Source: Saccharospirillaceae bacterium (GTDB lineage Bacteria > Pseudomonadota > Gammaproteobacteria > Pseudomonadales > Natronospirillaceae). Taken from it: DNA of 60,072 bases. The translations under genes were made by a program, and so were the position numbers. Location of the stretch: positions 1 through 60,072 of the forward strand of contig SKIB01000020.1 in NCBI GenBank assembly GCA_007116635.1, written 5' to 3'. The stretch's first letter is position 1. The number at the start of each line of letters is the position of its first letter. Positions 26,780 through 35,205 of this stretch are shown piece after piece. Under the pieces are notes generated by a model. That model worked only from the letters and a program-made list of their open reading frames with translations, was not told the DNA's origin and did no database searches.

Positions 26780-27892
26780 TTAAGGCTGGTTATCTGACAC
26801 CTGATCAGCCTCAATTAAGCCTATCTTTCTTTCCTCTTGCTCCATGGTTGCCAGCATTGCCTGCGCAGCTTTTCCAGAGCCCATAAGTACCGCAATCCAC
26901 TTAGTGGCCTGGTTATGTTCTAGAGCTAATTTAAGAATCATGGTTATTGGGATAGATAAAAACATACCAATAATGCCGAACAGCCAACCCCAAACGATCA
27001 AAGACAGGAAAACCACCAAGGGCGACAAGCCTAGATTGTCCCCCATAAAGCGCGGCTCAATTAGGTTACCCATAATGGTATTTACGGCAACATAGCCTGC
27101 AGCCACGATCAGCGCATCAGGCAAACCAAACTGAACCAAGGTTAATAACACTGCCGGAATGGCTGCCAACAAGGAACCAACATTAGGAATAAAATTCATC
27201 AGCATGGCGACCAAACCCCACATCAAAGGGAAGTCAACACCACGCCACCATAAGAACAGGGTTACCAGGGTACCCGTTATGAAGCTTATAATGCCTTTAA
27301 TGAGCAAGTATTTATTAACCTGCTTCATAAATGCCAGGACACCAGCAGTGGGTTTGAAAGCATTTTCTCCGAAAGCCAAGCGTACTTTATCACTCAGCAC
27401 TGCGCCTTCAAGTAACAAAAAAATTACAATAAATACGATTAAAAAAACATTGGTAAACATCGCACCCAAGCTTCCGAGCGCAGAACGCGCAAAATTCACC
27501 ATGATGCCACCACTCAGATATGACATTATTTCATCTCGACTAACGGGAAAGCCATGCTCAACCAGAACAGGGATTAAGGCTTCAAACCTCTCCAACAAGC
27601 GTTGCTGGTACTCAGGCAGACGCTCGCTGAGGGTATCCACCGATGCCCCAACGAAGATCGCCATCAAAGTTCCGAATAAGAACAGAACTACTAAAATAAT
27701 GACTATGGCTATGGAGGTCGGCAGGCCTCTCTGTGTCAACCAAACCAAGAAGGGTGCACAGATGATACTGATGAATAGCGCCAACATAATGGGAACGAAA
27801 ATGGCTTCAGCAGACTTAAGCGCTGCCAAAATGATAAAAAAGGCTGCCACTCCCAACAACCACTTAAGCCCAACAGATGATTCCGCTTGCAT
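26780..27892 (-). CDS. AI-2E family (PerM-type) permease
   Basis: 370 residues with seven to eight membrane helices. The central FIPNVGSLLAAIPAVLL and the late YVAVNTIMGNLIEPRFMGDNLGLSPLVVFLSLIVWGWL segment are the hallmarks of the AI-2E/PerM/YdiK family. A soluble stretch (about 90-150) follows the first three helices, as usual. Members have been linked to autoinducer-2 or sodium export; the substrate here is unknown. AGGAG precedes ATG by 9 nt. It is convergent with efpL, with only 14 bp between stops. Confidence 0.92.
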   Translation of the reverse strand: MQAESSVGLKWLLGVAAFFIILAALKSAEAIFVPIMLALFISIICAPFLVWLTQRGLPTSIAIVIILVVLFLFGTLMAIFVGASVDTLSERLPEYQQRLLERFEALIPVLVEHGFPVSRDEIMSYLSGGIMVNFARSALGSLGAMFTNVFLIVFIVIFLLLEGAVLSDKVRLAFGENAFKPTAGVLAFMKQVNKYLLIKGIISFITGTLVTLFLWWRGVDFPLMWGLVAMLMNFIPNVGSLLAAIPAVLLTLVQFGLPDALIVAAGYVAVNTIMGNLIEPRFMGDNLGLSPLVVFLSLIVWGWLFGIIGMFLSIPITMILKLALEHNQATKWIAVLMGSGKAAQAMLATMEQEERKIGLIEADQVSDNQP

Positions 27893-27976
27893 ATAACCTG
27901 ACTCCTACAATGATCAGGCTCACTATAACGCATGCTTTTAATGGACTCTAGAATAAAAAAGAGGTCGAGCTAGAAA

Positions 27977-28002
27977 TAAAAAAAAGCTGGGCAGAGCCCA
28001 GC
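27977..28002 (-). terminator. Rho-independent terminator for the small membrane protein
   Basis: On the minus strand GCTGGGC-TCT-GCCCAGC (27986-28002) followed by eight T. A textbook structure, 32 nt after the stop of the gene at 28034-28381. Confidence 0.9.
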
Positions 28003-28033
28003 AAAGTCGCTACACAACAAAAAAACATTCAAA

Positions 28034-28381
28034 TTAAAATTTGTGGGTTAATGCCTGACGCAGCTCATCTGTACCCATAGAGTCAACAGTCTTCATGCTT
28101 TTCAGTGCTTCGCTGTCAACCACAGCCTGTTGCAAGCTGAGGGTGTAATACATTGCCATCAACAGGGTTATCAACCAAGCCTGCCAAATAAAGAAGCCCA
28201 GTATGCACATCGCAGCAAAAACAGCTAAGGCTGGCTTCTCTGGCAATAGCTCACTGTAGTCAGTCGGCATCTTAAAGTCATCATTATCCATCACATAGGT
28301 CATCATCAAAACCAGAGCGAGCCCAAGTGCTGGCCAATAGAAAAATCCCAGAACTGATAATAACAAAATCAACTTTAGCAT
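28034..28381 (-). CDS. Small membrane protein of unknown function
   Basis: 115 residues from ATG 28381, chosen because GAGG lies 6 nt upstream. Two hydrophobic regions, each long enough for one or two helices (LILLLSVLGFFYWPALGLAL and ALAVFAAMCILGFFIWQAWL), flank a polar loop KMPTDYSELLPEKP. The hydrophilic tail (about 80-115) is probably cytoplasmic. No family recognised. It has its own terminator and is divergent from the hemerythrin gene. Confidence 0.7.
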   Translation of the reverse strand: MLKLILLLSVLGFFYWPALGLALVLMMTYVMDNDDFKMPTDYSELLPEKPALAVFAAMCILGFFIWQAWLITLLMAMYYTLSLQQAVVDSEALKSMKTVDSMGTDELRQALTHKF

Positions 28382-28590
28382 GACGCACCTCAATCATAGT
28401 CAGTCCAAGTCTGGATAATCATCGCATTGATTAGCCTCTTAATGCTTAGCCTAGCAAAAGAGACAAGACGCACAAGCAATAAGTGACAATCATCACAAAT
28501 ATATCAATTTCGTCAAATTTATGACTGTATTTTCGCCTTTAAGCCTACTTCATGCCCCTTAGAATCCCTTATTCCTGACAAGCCTAATTG

Positions 28591-28671
28591 TGATGAGTGG
28601 ATGATGAGTGGGTTATGTGTAGGCTACAACTGACCTATATCAACAGCCTCATCATAAGAATAAGTTATGAT
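28591..28671 (+). promoter_or_regulatory. Repeats upstream of the hemerythrin gene
   Basis: Two symmetric elements occur in the 317-bp gene-free region 28382-28698. One is a tandem 11-bp repeat TGATGAGTGGA/TGATGAGTGGG (28591-28612). The other is an inverted repeat ATCATAA-N7-TTATGAT (28651-28671) ending 27 bp before the hemerythrin ATG. The latter is a candidate operator. It does not fit the FNR or NsrR consensus as I know them. The rest of the region is AT-rich with no coding signal. Confidence 0.35.
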
Positions 28672-28698
28672 TTGGTGTTTTTCTTGAGAACCTTGACC

Positions 28699-29208
28699 AT
28701 GACTACCTGTGAAACACTGCTGCCATACATACAGTGGAATGAATCCATGGAAATGGGTTTTGCTGAACTGGATACCCAGCACCAGCTACTCGTAAGGCTG
28801 TTTAATCTTCTAGTCAAGGCAAACTGCGAACTCAAGGACAACGAACTAACATTGGAGCAGTTACAGTTATTCATAAGCCACTGTCGCATGCACTTTGCTG
28901 TCGAAGAAAGCCTAATGCGCGTTGTTGGCTATGAGGACTTCAAAGAGCATCAACTGCATCACCAACTGCTGATTCGTCAGATCCTGCAACTACAGGCTAA
29001 CATCGAAGAACAATTAGAAGAGCCAGAAGAACAAAACCCAGAAGAATTGATGGCCATGAACTCCCAGCAGTTGCTCTTCCTTCAACGCTGGCTAGTGAAG
29101 CACATGATCAATGATGATCCTGAAATGATGCCCTACTTCCAGAAGGCCAAGCTTCGCATGAAGTATAATAACGCTGACTGGCTCGAAGATCTTTGGCAGC
29201 TTGACTAG
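28699..29208 (+). CDS. Bacteriohemerythrin
   Basis: 169 residues from ATG 28699. A four-helix non-haem di-iron O2-binding protein. All seven ligand positions are present: H28 (ELDTQH), H65 and E69 (MHFAVEE), H84 and H88 (HQLHH), H135 and D140 (HMINDD). An acidic insertion of about 20 residues (EEQLEEPEEQNPEELMAMNS) separates the last two helices, longer than in most single-domain members. Such proteins store or sense oxygen, or detoxify NO; which applies here is not visible. The upstream inverted repeat suggests regulation. Confidence 0.92.
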   Translation: MTTCETLLPYIQWNESMEMGFAELDTQHQLLVRLFNLLVKANCELKDNELTLEQLQLFISHCRMHFAVEESLMRVVGYEDFKEHQLHHQLLIRQILQLQANIEEQLEEPEEQNPEELMAMNSQQLLFLQRWLVKHMINDDPEMMPYFQKAKLRMKYNNADWLEDLWQLD

Positions 29209-29354
29209 AGCATTCACTGCGGGACAGCGACCTAACTCAGATTATTTCAATCCATAGGGAAGGCCGCCTTAATTACTTTGCTTCGCTTATTACCCTGCTT
29301 TCGCCTGGTAGTTTAATTTCTGCTAAAATGGACCTTTAACATGAATTAGTTGCC

Positions 29355-30167
29355 ATGCTTCCGCCTTACAGTTGCCCGCTTTGCAAACACCCTCTTTACG
29401 CCAATCAACAGGGACTATCCTGTGTCAATGGCCATCAATTTGACCGCGCTCGTCAGGGGTACTTTAATCTTTTGCCGGTTCAGCATAAAAAATCGAAACA
29501 ACCTGGTGACAACCTTGAGATGGTCAGGGCTCGCAGAGATTTTTTACAATCAGGTCATTATCAACCCTTAGCAAAATGGCTACATCAGCTTAGCCAGCAA
29601 CTTCAGCCTCAACTAGCACTAGACATCGGATGTGGCGAAGGCTATTACAGCCATCACATGCAGCAAGGGCTGCAAAGCGGACAACTGGTTGGGCTGGATA
29701 TCAGCAAAGAAATGATACGCCTAGCCAGTAAACAATACCCTAAACAAAACTGGCTAGTAGGGAGTAGCAAGCTTTTACCCTTTGATGATCAGCAAATCGA
29801 CCTGCTCTGCTGTATTTTTTCTTTTTATCAACTGGATGAATTATTAAGAGTGCTAAAACCCGGCGGCCAGTTAATCTGGGTCAATGCCGATCAAAGACAC
29901 CTATGGCAATTACGCGAACGATTGTACCCAGAGGTTCATACCAAGGAATGCTCATTGCCTGCAGAGCTGATACAGCATTTCCATATTCAAAAACAAGAGT
30001 CTCTGCATTGGCAAATTCAGCTCAACAAGGATCAAGCCCTAGCCTTGATGAAAATGACGCCACATTATTGGCGAGCTAAAAAAGAACGGCGCGAACAGGC
30101 CAGCCAAGGTGGGTTTGATAAACTTGAAGTAGCCGTTAAGACCTGGCTAATGACCAAGTTAGCCTAA
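29355..30167 (+). CDS. rlmA: 23S rRNA (guanine745-N1)-methyltransferase
   Basis: 270 residues. The N-terminal zinc site is C7, C10, C23, H27 (CPLC, CVNGH) followed by [15 protein letters not shown], the RlmA hallmark. The class I SAM domain has [10 protein letters not shown] and [15 protein letters not shown]. It methylates G745 in helix 35 of 23S rRNA. The stop overlaps the stop of convergent lipB by 4 nt with no terminator between. The upstream ribosome binding site is weak. Confidence 0.95.
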   Translation: MLPPYSCPLCKHPLYANQQGLSCVNGHQFDRARQGYFNLLPVQHKKSKQPGDNLEMVRARRDFLQSGHYQPLAKWLHQLSQQLQPQLALDIGCGEGYYSHHMQQGLQSGQLVGLDISKEMIRLASKQYPKQNWLVGSSKLLPFDDQQIDLLCCIFSFYQLDELLRVLKPGGQLIWVNADQRHLWQLRERLYPEVHTKECSLPAELIQHFHIQKQESLHWQIQLNKDQALALMKMTPHYWRAKKERREQASQGGFDKLEVAVKTWLMTKLA

Positions 30168-30787
30168 TCACTTTCACCCCCTAGTTGGTTCATGGCCAAG
30201 GCCAGCCATTGCTCTGCCACCTGAGCCATACTGGGCGTTTTATCAACTAAAATTTGCTGCATGCTGGTCATTTTTTGCCCTGAATAACCACAAGGATTAA
30301 TTCTACTAAAGGGTGCCAGATCACAGTCCACATTCAGGCCCAAACCATGATAACTACAACCACGCTTGACCCTAAGGCCCAAGGAAGCAATTTTAGCCTC
30401 TGACACATAGATGCCAGGGGCTTCAGGTTTTGCATAAGCCTGGATGTCATAGCTAGCCAACAACCTAATGGTGGTTTGCTCTATTAGATCCACCAAAGAC
30501 CTAACGCCCAATCCATGACGCTTAAGATCTAATAACAGATAAACAATCAACTGCCCTGGCCCATGATAGGTTACCTGACCACCTCGATCACTCTGCACCA
30601 AGGGAATGTCACCCAGTTGCAGCAGATGCTCAGGTTTGCCAGCCTGCCCTTGGGTAAAAACTGGCTGGTGCTCCAGCCACCAAATTTGGTCTTCGCTCTC
30701 TGCAGTACGTGCCAGAGTGTAGTCCTTCATCTGCTGCAGGCATTGAGCATAGGATTGCGACCCTAAAGACTTAACCCTAATACTCAT
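30164..30787 (-). CDS. lipB: Octanoyltransferase LipB
   Basis: 207 residues. It transfers octanoate from acyl-ACP to lipoyl domains, the first step of endogenous lipoylation. Key motifs: [19 protein letters not shown]132 in [10 protein letters not shown] and the acyl-thioester C166 in [14 protein letters not shown]. It lies 15 nt after ybeD and belongs to the dacA-ybeD-lipB operon; lipA is not in the window. Confidence 0.97.
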   Translation of the reverse strand: MSIRVKSLGSQSYAQCLQQMKDYTLARTAESEDQIWWLEHQPVFTQGQAGKPEHLLQLGDIPLVQSDRGGQVTYHGPGQLIVYLLLDLKRHGLGVRSLVDLIEQTTIRLLASYDIQAYAKPEAPGIYVSEAKIASLGLRVKRGCSYHGLGLNVDCDLAPFSRINPCGYSGQKMTSMQQILVDKTPSMAQVAEQWLALAMNQLGGESD

Positions 30788-30802
30788 AACGTTTTCTGAC
30801 CA

Positions 30803-31072
30803 TTAAAGTACCGTTTTGGTTCTCGGGTCTGCGCGCAAACGCTCATTAATTAACTCCAGCTGCTCAGGACTTTGCGCTGTTATACGAATGCTATAAGCAC
30901 AGTAGGTGCCTGCGCTACTGGGACGCACACTGATACTGTCGGCATCGAATTTAACCTGTAAATCATGCAAGGCAGCAATCACAAATGCGCGGTACTCTTC
31001 ACCAGCCATACCAACTACCTTTATAGGATAATTAGCCGCAGGAAATTCAATTTTAGGTGGTTGCTCTGACAT
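30803..31072 (-). CDS. ybeD: DUF493 family protein YbeD
   Basis: 89 residues from ATG 31072, which shares a base with the dacA stop (TGATG). It is similar to E. coli YbeD: FPANYPIKVVG-like start, a central SVRPSSAGTYCAYSIRITA, and a short alpha/beta ACT-like fold. Function unknown; the order dacA-ybeD-lipB is conserved widely in gammaproteobacteria. Confidence 0.92.
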   Translation of the reverse strand: MSEQPPKIEFPAANYPIKVVGMAGEEYRAFVIAALHDLQVKFDADSISVRPSSAGTYCAYSIRITAQSPEQLELINERLRADPRTKTVL

Positions 31073-32226
31073 CAATTAAACATCTTCCAAAAAAATAATC
31101 TTACTGAATCCCAAAGCCGACCAAAAAAACCAGCCTCAGTTACCTCAGTCATGGCGATTACAGGCCGCTCAGCTATCACTTCATCGCCATTCATCACCAC
31201 TAACTGACCCACCTCTTCACCCTCCGCAATGGGAGCACGCAAGACAGGGGGAACATTAACCACAGCCTGTAAATGATTTTCAGAGCCTCTAGGAATAGTC
31301 ACGAATAACTTATCCTCAATGCCCAGGGTTACTGCCCCCTGATCGCCACCCCAGACAGTGAAATCATCTAAAGACTGATCTGCCTCATAAAGCTGATGTG
31401 TCTTGAAATAGCGAAAACCATAGGACAACAGGGTTTGCACTTCCTGAGTACGAGATTCATCCGAAGCCGACCCCATAACAACTGCAATCAAACGCATGCC
31501 ATCGGTTAAGGCAGATGCTGCCAAACAATAGCCAGCAGCGGAAGTATGGCCGGTTTTTAAGCCATCCACGTCTGGATTCCGACGCAACAGCAAATTGCGA
31601 TTATTCTGGGTTATGTCGTTGTAGGTAAAGCTTTGCTCGGCATAAATGGGGTAATATTCAGGGCTTTGCTGAATAATAGCCTGAGATAAAATAGCCATGT
31701 CATAGGCTGTACTGAAAAGATTATCATCTGGAAGGCCAGTAGAGTTAGTAAAGTTGGTATTACGCATACCAATGCTGTCAGCCACTTGATTCATCATTCC
31801 GGCAAAGGCTTCTTCAGTGCCTGCTATATGCTCAGCCATCGCAACACTGGCATCATTACCAGAAACAATAATAATACCCTTTAATAAGTCACCAATACTG
31901 ACATTGGTACTCTCTTGGATAAACATTCTTGAGCCACCTGTTCGCCAAGCCCGCACACTGACCCTTGTGGTTTCGTCCCAGTGAATGCGTCCTGCCTGTA
32001 GCTCCTGCTCAGCAACGAAACTGGTCATCAATTTAACCAGGCTGGCTGGTGGTAAAGGCTCATGCTCATTTTTGGCAACCAATATTTCACCGCTATCGGC
32101 ATCCATTAGGATATAAGCACTGGCAGCCAATTCTGGTGGTGCGGGAATAATGACATTCTGTGCAAATACTTGGCTCCCCAGGGTCAATGCCAGGGTAAAG
32201 CCCAGGATGATTTTTTTCATAGCCAT
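31072..32226 (-). CDS. dacA: D-alanyl-D-alanine carboxypeptidase (PBP5 family)
   Basis: 384 residues. Signal peptide to about residue 22. Penicillin-binding motifs: S62-x-x-K65 in PASLVKLMT, SGN at 122-124 and KTG in GLKTGHTSAAG at about 224. A C-terminal beta domain and an amphipathic tail (LWDSVRLFFWKMF) tether it to the outer face of the inner membrane. It removes the terminal D-Ala from pentapeptides. A strong GAGGA site supports ATG 32226; its own promoter sits in the 56-bp gap after rlpA. Confidence 0.97.
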   Translation of the reverse strand: MAMKKIILGFTLALTLGSQVFAQNVIIPAPPELAASAYILMDADSGEILVAKNEHEPLPPASLVKLMTSFVAEQELQAGRIHWDETTRVSVRAWRTGGSRMFIQESTNVSIGDLLKGIIIVSGNDASVAMAEHIAGTEEAFAGMMNQVADSIGMRNTNFTNSTGLPDDNLFSTAYDMAILSQAIIQQSPEYYPIYAEQSFTYNDITQNNRNLLLRRNPDVDGLKTGHTSAAGYCLAASALTDGMRLIAVVMGSASDESRTQEVQTLLSYGFRYFKTHQLYEADQSLDDFTVWGGDQGAVTLGIEDKLFVTIPRGSENHLQAVVNVPPVLRAPIAEGEEVGQLVVMNGDEVIAERPVIAMTEVTEAGFFGRLWDSVRLFFWKMFN

Positions 32227-32253
32227 AGATTAATCCTCAAAATTCAATCACGC

Positions 32254-32281
32254 ATTGTAACAAAGTATCAGGTATTGTCAG
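32254..32281 (-). promoter_or_regulatory. Promoter for dacA-ybeD-lipB
   Basis: On the minus strand CTGACA (32276-32281) is separated by 16 bp from TACAAT (32254-32259), which is preceded by an extended -10 TG. It leaves a leader of about 20 nt ending in the GAGGA site. This makes dacA a separate unit from rlpA upstream. Confidence 0.55.
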
Positions 32282-32282
32282 C

Positions 32283-33122
32283 TTAATTGCTGCGCATCAG
32301 TAAGGGTCGATCACCGGTCTGGGCATGAATCTCGGCTTGCATACTTTCGGCTTCGGTTCGCCCCATGGGACCAATGCGTAATCGATGTTGTTGTGAGCCA
32401 GACTCCAACCTTACCTGATGGTTAGGGTAACGTTGCTGCCACAGTTGCTGTTGCTCGCGCGCTCTAGCTAATTGAGAAAAGGCTGCTATTTGCAGCTCAT
32501 GAGTTGGATGCTCAACCCGGGGTAGATTTAATGCTTCAACTCTAACTCTTGCCATCCCCTGACGCTCCATGTCTAGCTTGACCGCCGCAGCATAAGAGAG
32601 GTCGATCACCCGATCGGGGTGAAAGGGGCCACGATCATTGACTCTAGCAACAATAGACTTGTTGTTTTCAAGGTTAGTTACTCGCACCCAGGTTGGCAAG
32701 GGTAGACGAGTATGGGCAGCTGAGATGCGATACATATCGAAAATCTCACCATTTGAAGTCTTATGGCCATGAAATTTTTTACCATACCAAGAAGCAATTC
32801 CCTCTTCGACAAAGCCATCAGCCTTAGGCAAAACGTGATAGGTCCTACCCCGCACCTGATACGGGCTCTGATTACCAGCTCTCCCAGGCGGCTCCCAAAA
32901 AGGGGTCTCTTCCTTAATTTCAGCGGCAGTCAATTTACGGTCAGAGCCCCGATCTTGGGAAAGCTGATATCGACTTGCCTGCCTTCGATCTGCATCAGAC
33001 CAAGCCCTAGCATCAGAGCCAGTCGCTCCAGGTTGCTCATTAGCAATGCTGTCAGGGCCTCGAAAATTTGCACAGCCAGCAAGTAAAAAAAGCATAATAA
33101 TGAATGAAACAGCAGACTTCAT
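32283..33122 (-). CDS. rlpA: Septal-ring lytic transglycosylase family lipoprotein RlpA
   Basis: 279 residues. Lipobox LAGC with Cys 17. A linker of about 80 residues leads to a double-psi beta-barrel (about 100-195: EEGIASWYGKKFHGHKTSNG, VARVNDRGPFHPDRVIDLS, the last holding the catalytic-type Asp), then a C-terminal SPOR domain (about 205-279) that binds denuded glycan at the septum. In Pseudomonas RlpA is a transglycosylase for naked strands. It starts in an ATGA overlap with mltB. Confidence 0.95.
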   Translation of the reverse strand: MKSAVSFIIMLFLLAGCANFRGPDSIANEQPGATGSDARAWSDADRRQASRYQLSQDRGSDRKLTAAEIKEETPFWEPPGRAGNQSPYQVRGRTYHVLPKADGFVEEGIASWYGKKFHGHKTSNGEIFDMYRISAAHTRLPLPTWVRVTNLENNKSIVARVNDRGPFHPDRVIDLSYAAAVKLDMERQGMARVRVEALNLPRVEHPTHELQIAAFSQLARAREQQQLWQQRYPNHQVRLESGSQQHRLRIGPMGRTEAESMQAEIHAQTGDRPLLMRSN

Positions 33123-34096
33123 TGGATGCGCTCAGCAAAAATCTCACTCATCAGAGCAACAGTCATCGCATAACGTAAACTTGGGTTATAACGTGCCACT
33201 GCTCTCATATTAGCAGTACCCAACCAATACTCATAACCATCTTCAGCATCCATTTGCAGTGGACTGACCATGGTACTGTCAGGAAGATTGGTACTAAACT
33301 CCCAGCCTGTAGACCTAGCCTCAGCTATATCAACACTGGGCACAGTACTACGACGTAAAATAGAGGCATAGTCACCACTGACTTGAGCAGAAATGATCTG
33401 TGGCAGATTCGCTTGCCAGCCATGAACAGCCAGATAATTTGCCACACTACCAATGGCGTCTGCAGGACTGGTCCAGATGTCGACCACTCCGTCTTTATCA
33501 TGATCCACGGCATAGGCTAAATAGCTGCTAGGCATAAACTGGGGCAAGCCCATTGCGCCAGCATAGGAGCCAACTAAAAGCTCAGGTGACAATTGCTGCT
33601 CATGCATGATTTGCAACAAAGCTACTAACTCACGGCGAAAAAAGTCACTCCTGCTGGGATGATCAAAGGCCAGAGTAGCCAGGGTGTCAAAGGTAGGGTG
33701 ACGACCAACAAAACTACCAAAATTGGTTTCCATTGCAATGATGGCTAGAATTACATCAGGTTCTACACCATATTCCTCATAAGCCTGATCAAACCAGGCT
33801 TTATTTTGCTGGTAAAAGTTCAGTCCTCTGTTGATGCGTATGGGCTCAATAAATATTGGATTGTACTGACGCTGACTGAGTTGCTGCTCAGGCACGCGAG
33901 TAAATAAATCCAGAGCTGACTGCTGATATTCCATCACCTCAAACAGCTCACTCAACCACTGCTCACTGTAATTGTCTGTTTGCTCAGCAATAAATTGCTG
34001 CACCTCAGGGCGCTGCTTAAAGTCGGGTGCAGCCAAAGCCAAATTTATATTCAAACAGAGCGCTAAAAATACAGTAAAAAGAAGCCAAACCCTCAT
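33119..34096 (-). CDS. mltB: Lytic murein transglycosylase B
   Basis: 325 residues. The signal peptide (MRVWLLFTVFLALCLNINLA) appears cleavable and lacks a lipobox Cys, so the enzyme may be soluble in the periplasm rather than lipidated as in E. coli. The catalytic Glu is E123 in AIIAMETNFGSFVG; AGAMGLPQFMPSSYLAYAVD follows, and GYEYWLGTANMRAVARYN is near the end. It cleaves glycan strands to 1,6-anhydroMurNAc ends. It overlaps rodA and rlpA by 4 nt each. Confidence 0.95.
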   Translation of the reverse strand: MRVWLLFTVFLALCLNINLALAAPDFKQRPEVQQFIAEQTDNYSEQWLSELFEVMEYQQSALDLFTRVPEQQLSQRQYNPIFIEPIRINRGLNFYQQNKAWFDQAYEEYGVEPDVILAIIAMETNFGSFVGRHPTFDTLATLAFDHPSRSDFFRRELVALLQIMHEQQLSPELLVGSYAGAMGLPQFMPSSYLAYAVDHDKDGVVDIWTSPADAIGSVANYLAVHGWQANLPQIISAQVSGDYASILRRSTVPSVDIAEARSTGWEFSTNLPDSTMVSPLQMDAEDGYEYWLGTANMRAVARYNPSLRYAMTVALMSEIFAERIQ

Positions 34097-35205
34097 GCCA
34101 ACCTCCTGGTTTTGGTTACAGCCATCATCAAGCCAAAGCCAGCCATTAGGGTGACGATAGCAGTACCGCCATAACTTAGCATAGGCAAAGGCACTCCGAC
34201 CACAGGTAAAATACCGGCAACCATGCCTGCATTAACAAAAATATAGATAAAAAAGGTCATGGTGATCGCTCCTGCTAACAGGCGACCAAAAACGCTTTCA
34301 GCTGCTGCAGACAACATAAAACAACGAGTCAGGATCAACAAATAGAGAGACAATAAAACCAGAACACCGACAAAGCCCCATTCCTCAGCCAAAACAGCAA
34401 TGATAAAATCCGTATGACTCTCAGGCAAAAAAGACAGCTGTGACTGTGTACCCTCCATAAAGCCCTTGCCTCGCAGGCCGCCTGAGCCAATAGCGGTGGT
34501 TGACTGAATGATATTCCAACCCGCACCCAAGGGGTCAGTTTCAGGATCAAACATGGTCAGCACCCTTTGCTTCTGATAGTCACGCATCACCCAAAACCAC
34601 ATCACGGGTGCCATACTGAGCCCAGCAATGCCGGCTAAAATCAACCAGCGCCATGCAATACCTGCCAAAAACACAACAAACAAGCCTGAACTAATAACCA
34701 ACAAGGAGGTACCCAGATCAGGCTGATTGAGAATCAGCAAAGTAGGCAACAAGATTAATACCAAGGCCAAGCAAGCGTGCCAAAGACTCAACGGCATAGG
34801 TTTACGACTGGCATACCAAGCAATTAACAATGGCATCGCTAACTTCATAATCTCAGAAGGCTGAAAACCAATACCTGCCAGGCGAATCCATCGTTTTGCG
34901 CCCTTGGCTTCAAAGCCAAAAAAAGGCACCATCAACAACAGAACAAAAGCCAACAGGTATGGCAACCAGGCCAAGCGAAATAGCAACCTAGGGCTCATTT
35001 GAGCGATTAGCATCATGGCCATAAAACCTATGGCCATGCGTATGGCTTGCCTTTCAACCAACAGAGTAGACCCGCCACTGGCGCTGTAAAGCACCACCAA
35101 CCCAAGCCCACACAGAGCAAATAACAATAAGGTTAAGGGCCAATCAACGGCTAAAACAGCACGCTGTAGCCAGTGCCGCCTGGGAGCTGGACTATTCAAA
35201 CTCAT
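34093..35205 (-). CDS. rodA: Rod shape-determining protein RodA (SEDS glycosyltransferase)
   Basis: 370 residues with about ten membrane helices. A SEDS-family peptidoglycan polymerase that works with PBP2 in the elongasome. Conserved stretches: FGFEAKGAKRWIRLAGIGFQ, PSEIMKLAMPLLIAWY, LNQPDLGTSLLV, FLPESHTDFIIAVLAEEWGF and GVPLPMLSYGGTAIVTLMAG. The Asp in the large periplasmic loop is in the expected place. It overlaps mrdA by 4 nt (ATGA) upstream and mltB downstream. Confidence 0.97.
   Translation of the reverse strand: MSLNSPAPRRHWLQRAVLAVDWPLTLLLFALCGLGLVVLYSASGGSTLLVERQAIRMAIGFMAMMLIAQMSPRLLFRLAWLPYLLAFVLLLMVPFFGFEAKGAKRWIRLAGIGFQPSEIMKLAMPLLIAWYASRKPMPLSLWHACLALVLILLPTLLILNQPDLGTSLLVISSGLFVVFLAGIAWRWLILAGIAGLSMAPVMWFWVMRDYQKQRVLTMFDPETDPLGAGWNIIQSTTAIGSGGLRGKGFMEGTQSQLSFLPESHTDFIIAVLAEEWGFVGVLVLLSLYLLILTRCFMLSAAAESVFGRLLAGAITMTFFIYIFVNAGMVAGILPVVGVPLPMLSYGGTAIVTLMAGFGLMMAVTKTRRLA

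Noticed and set aside
27159-27896. Long plus-strand frame (245 codons) opposite the PerM-type permease
   Set aside because: It is the complement of a clear AI-2E family gene; its translation is Lys/Thr-rich and has no domain character.
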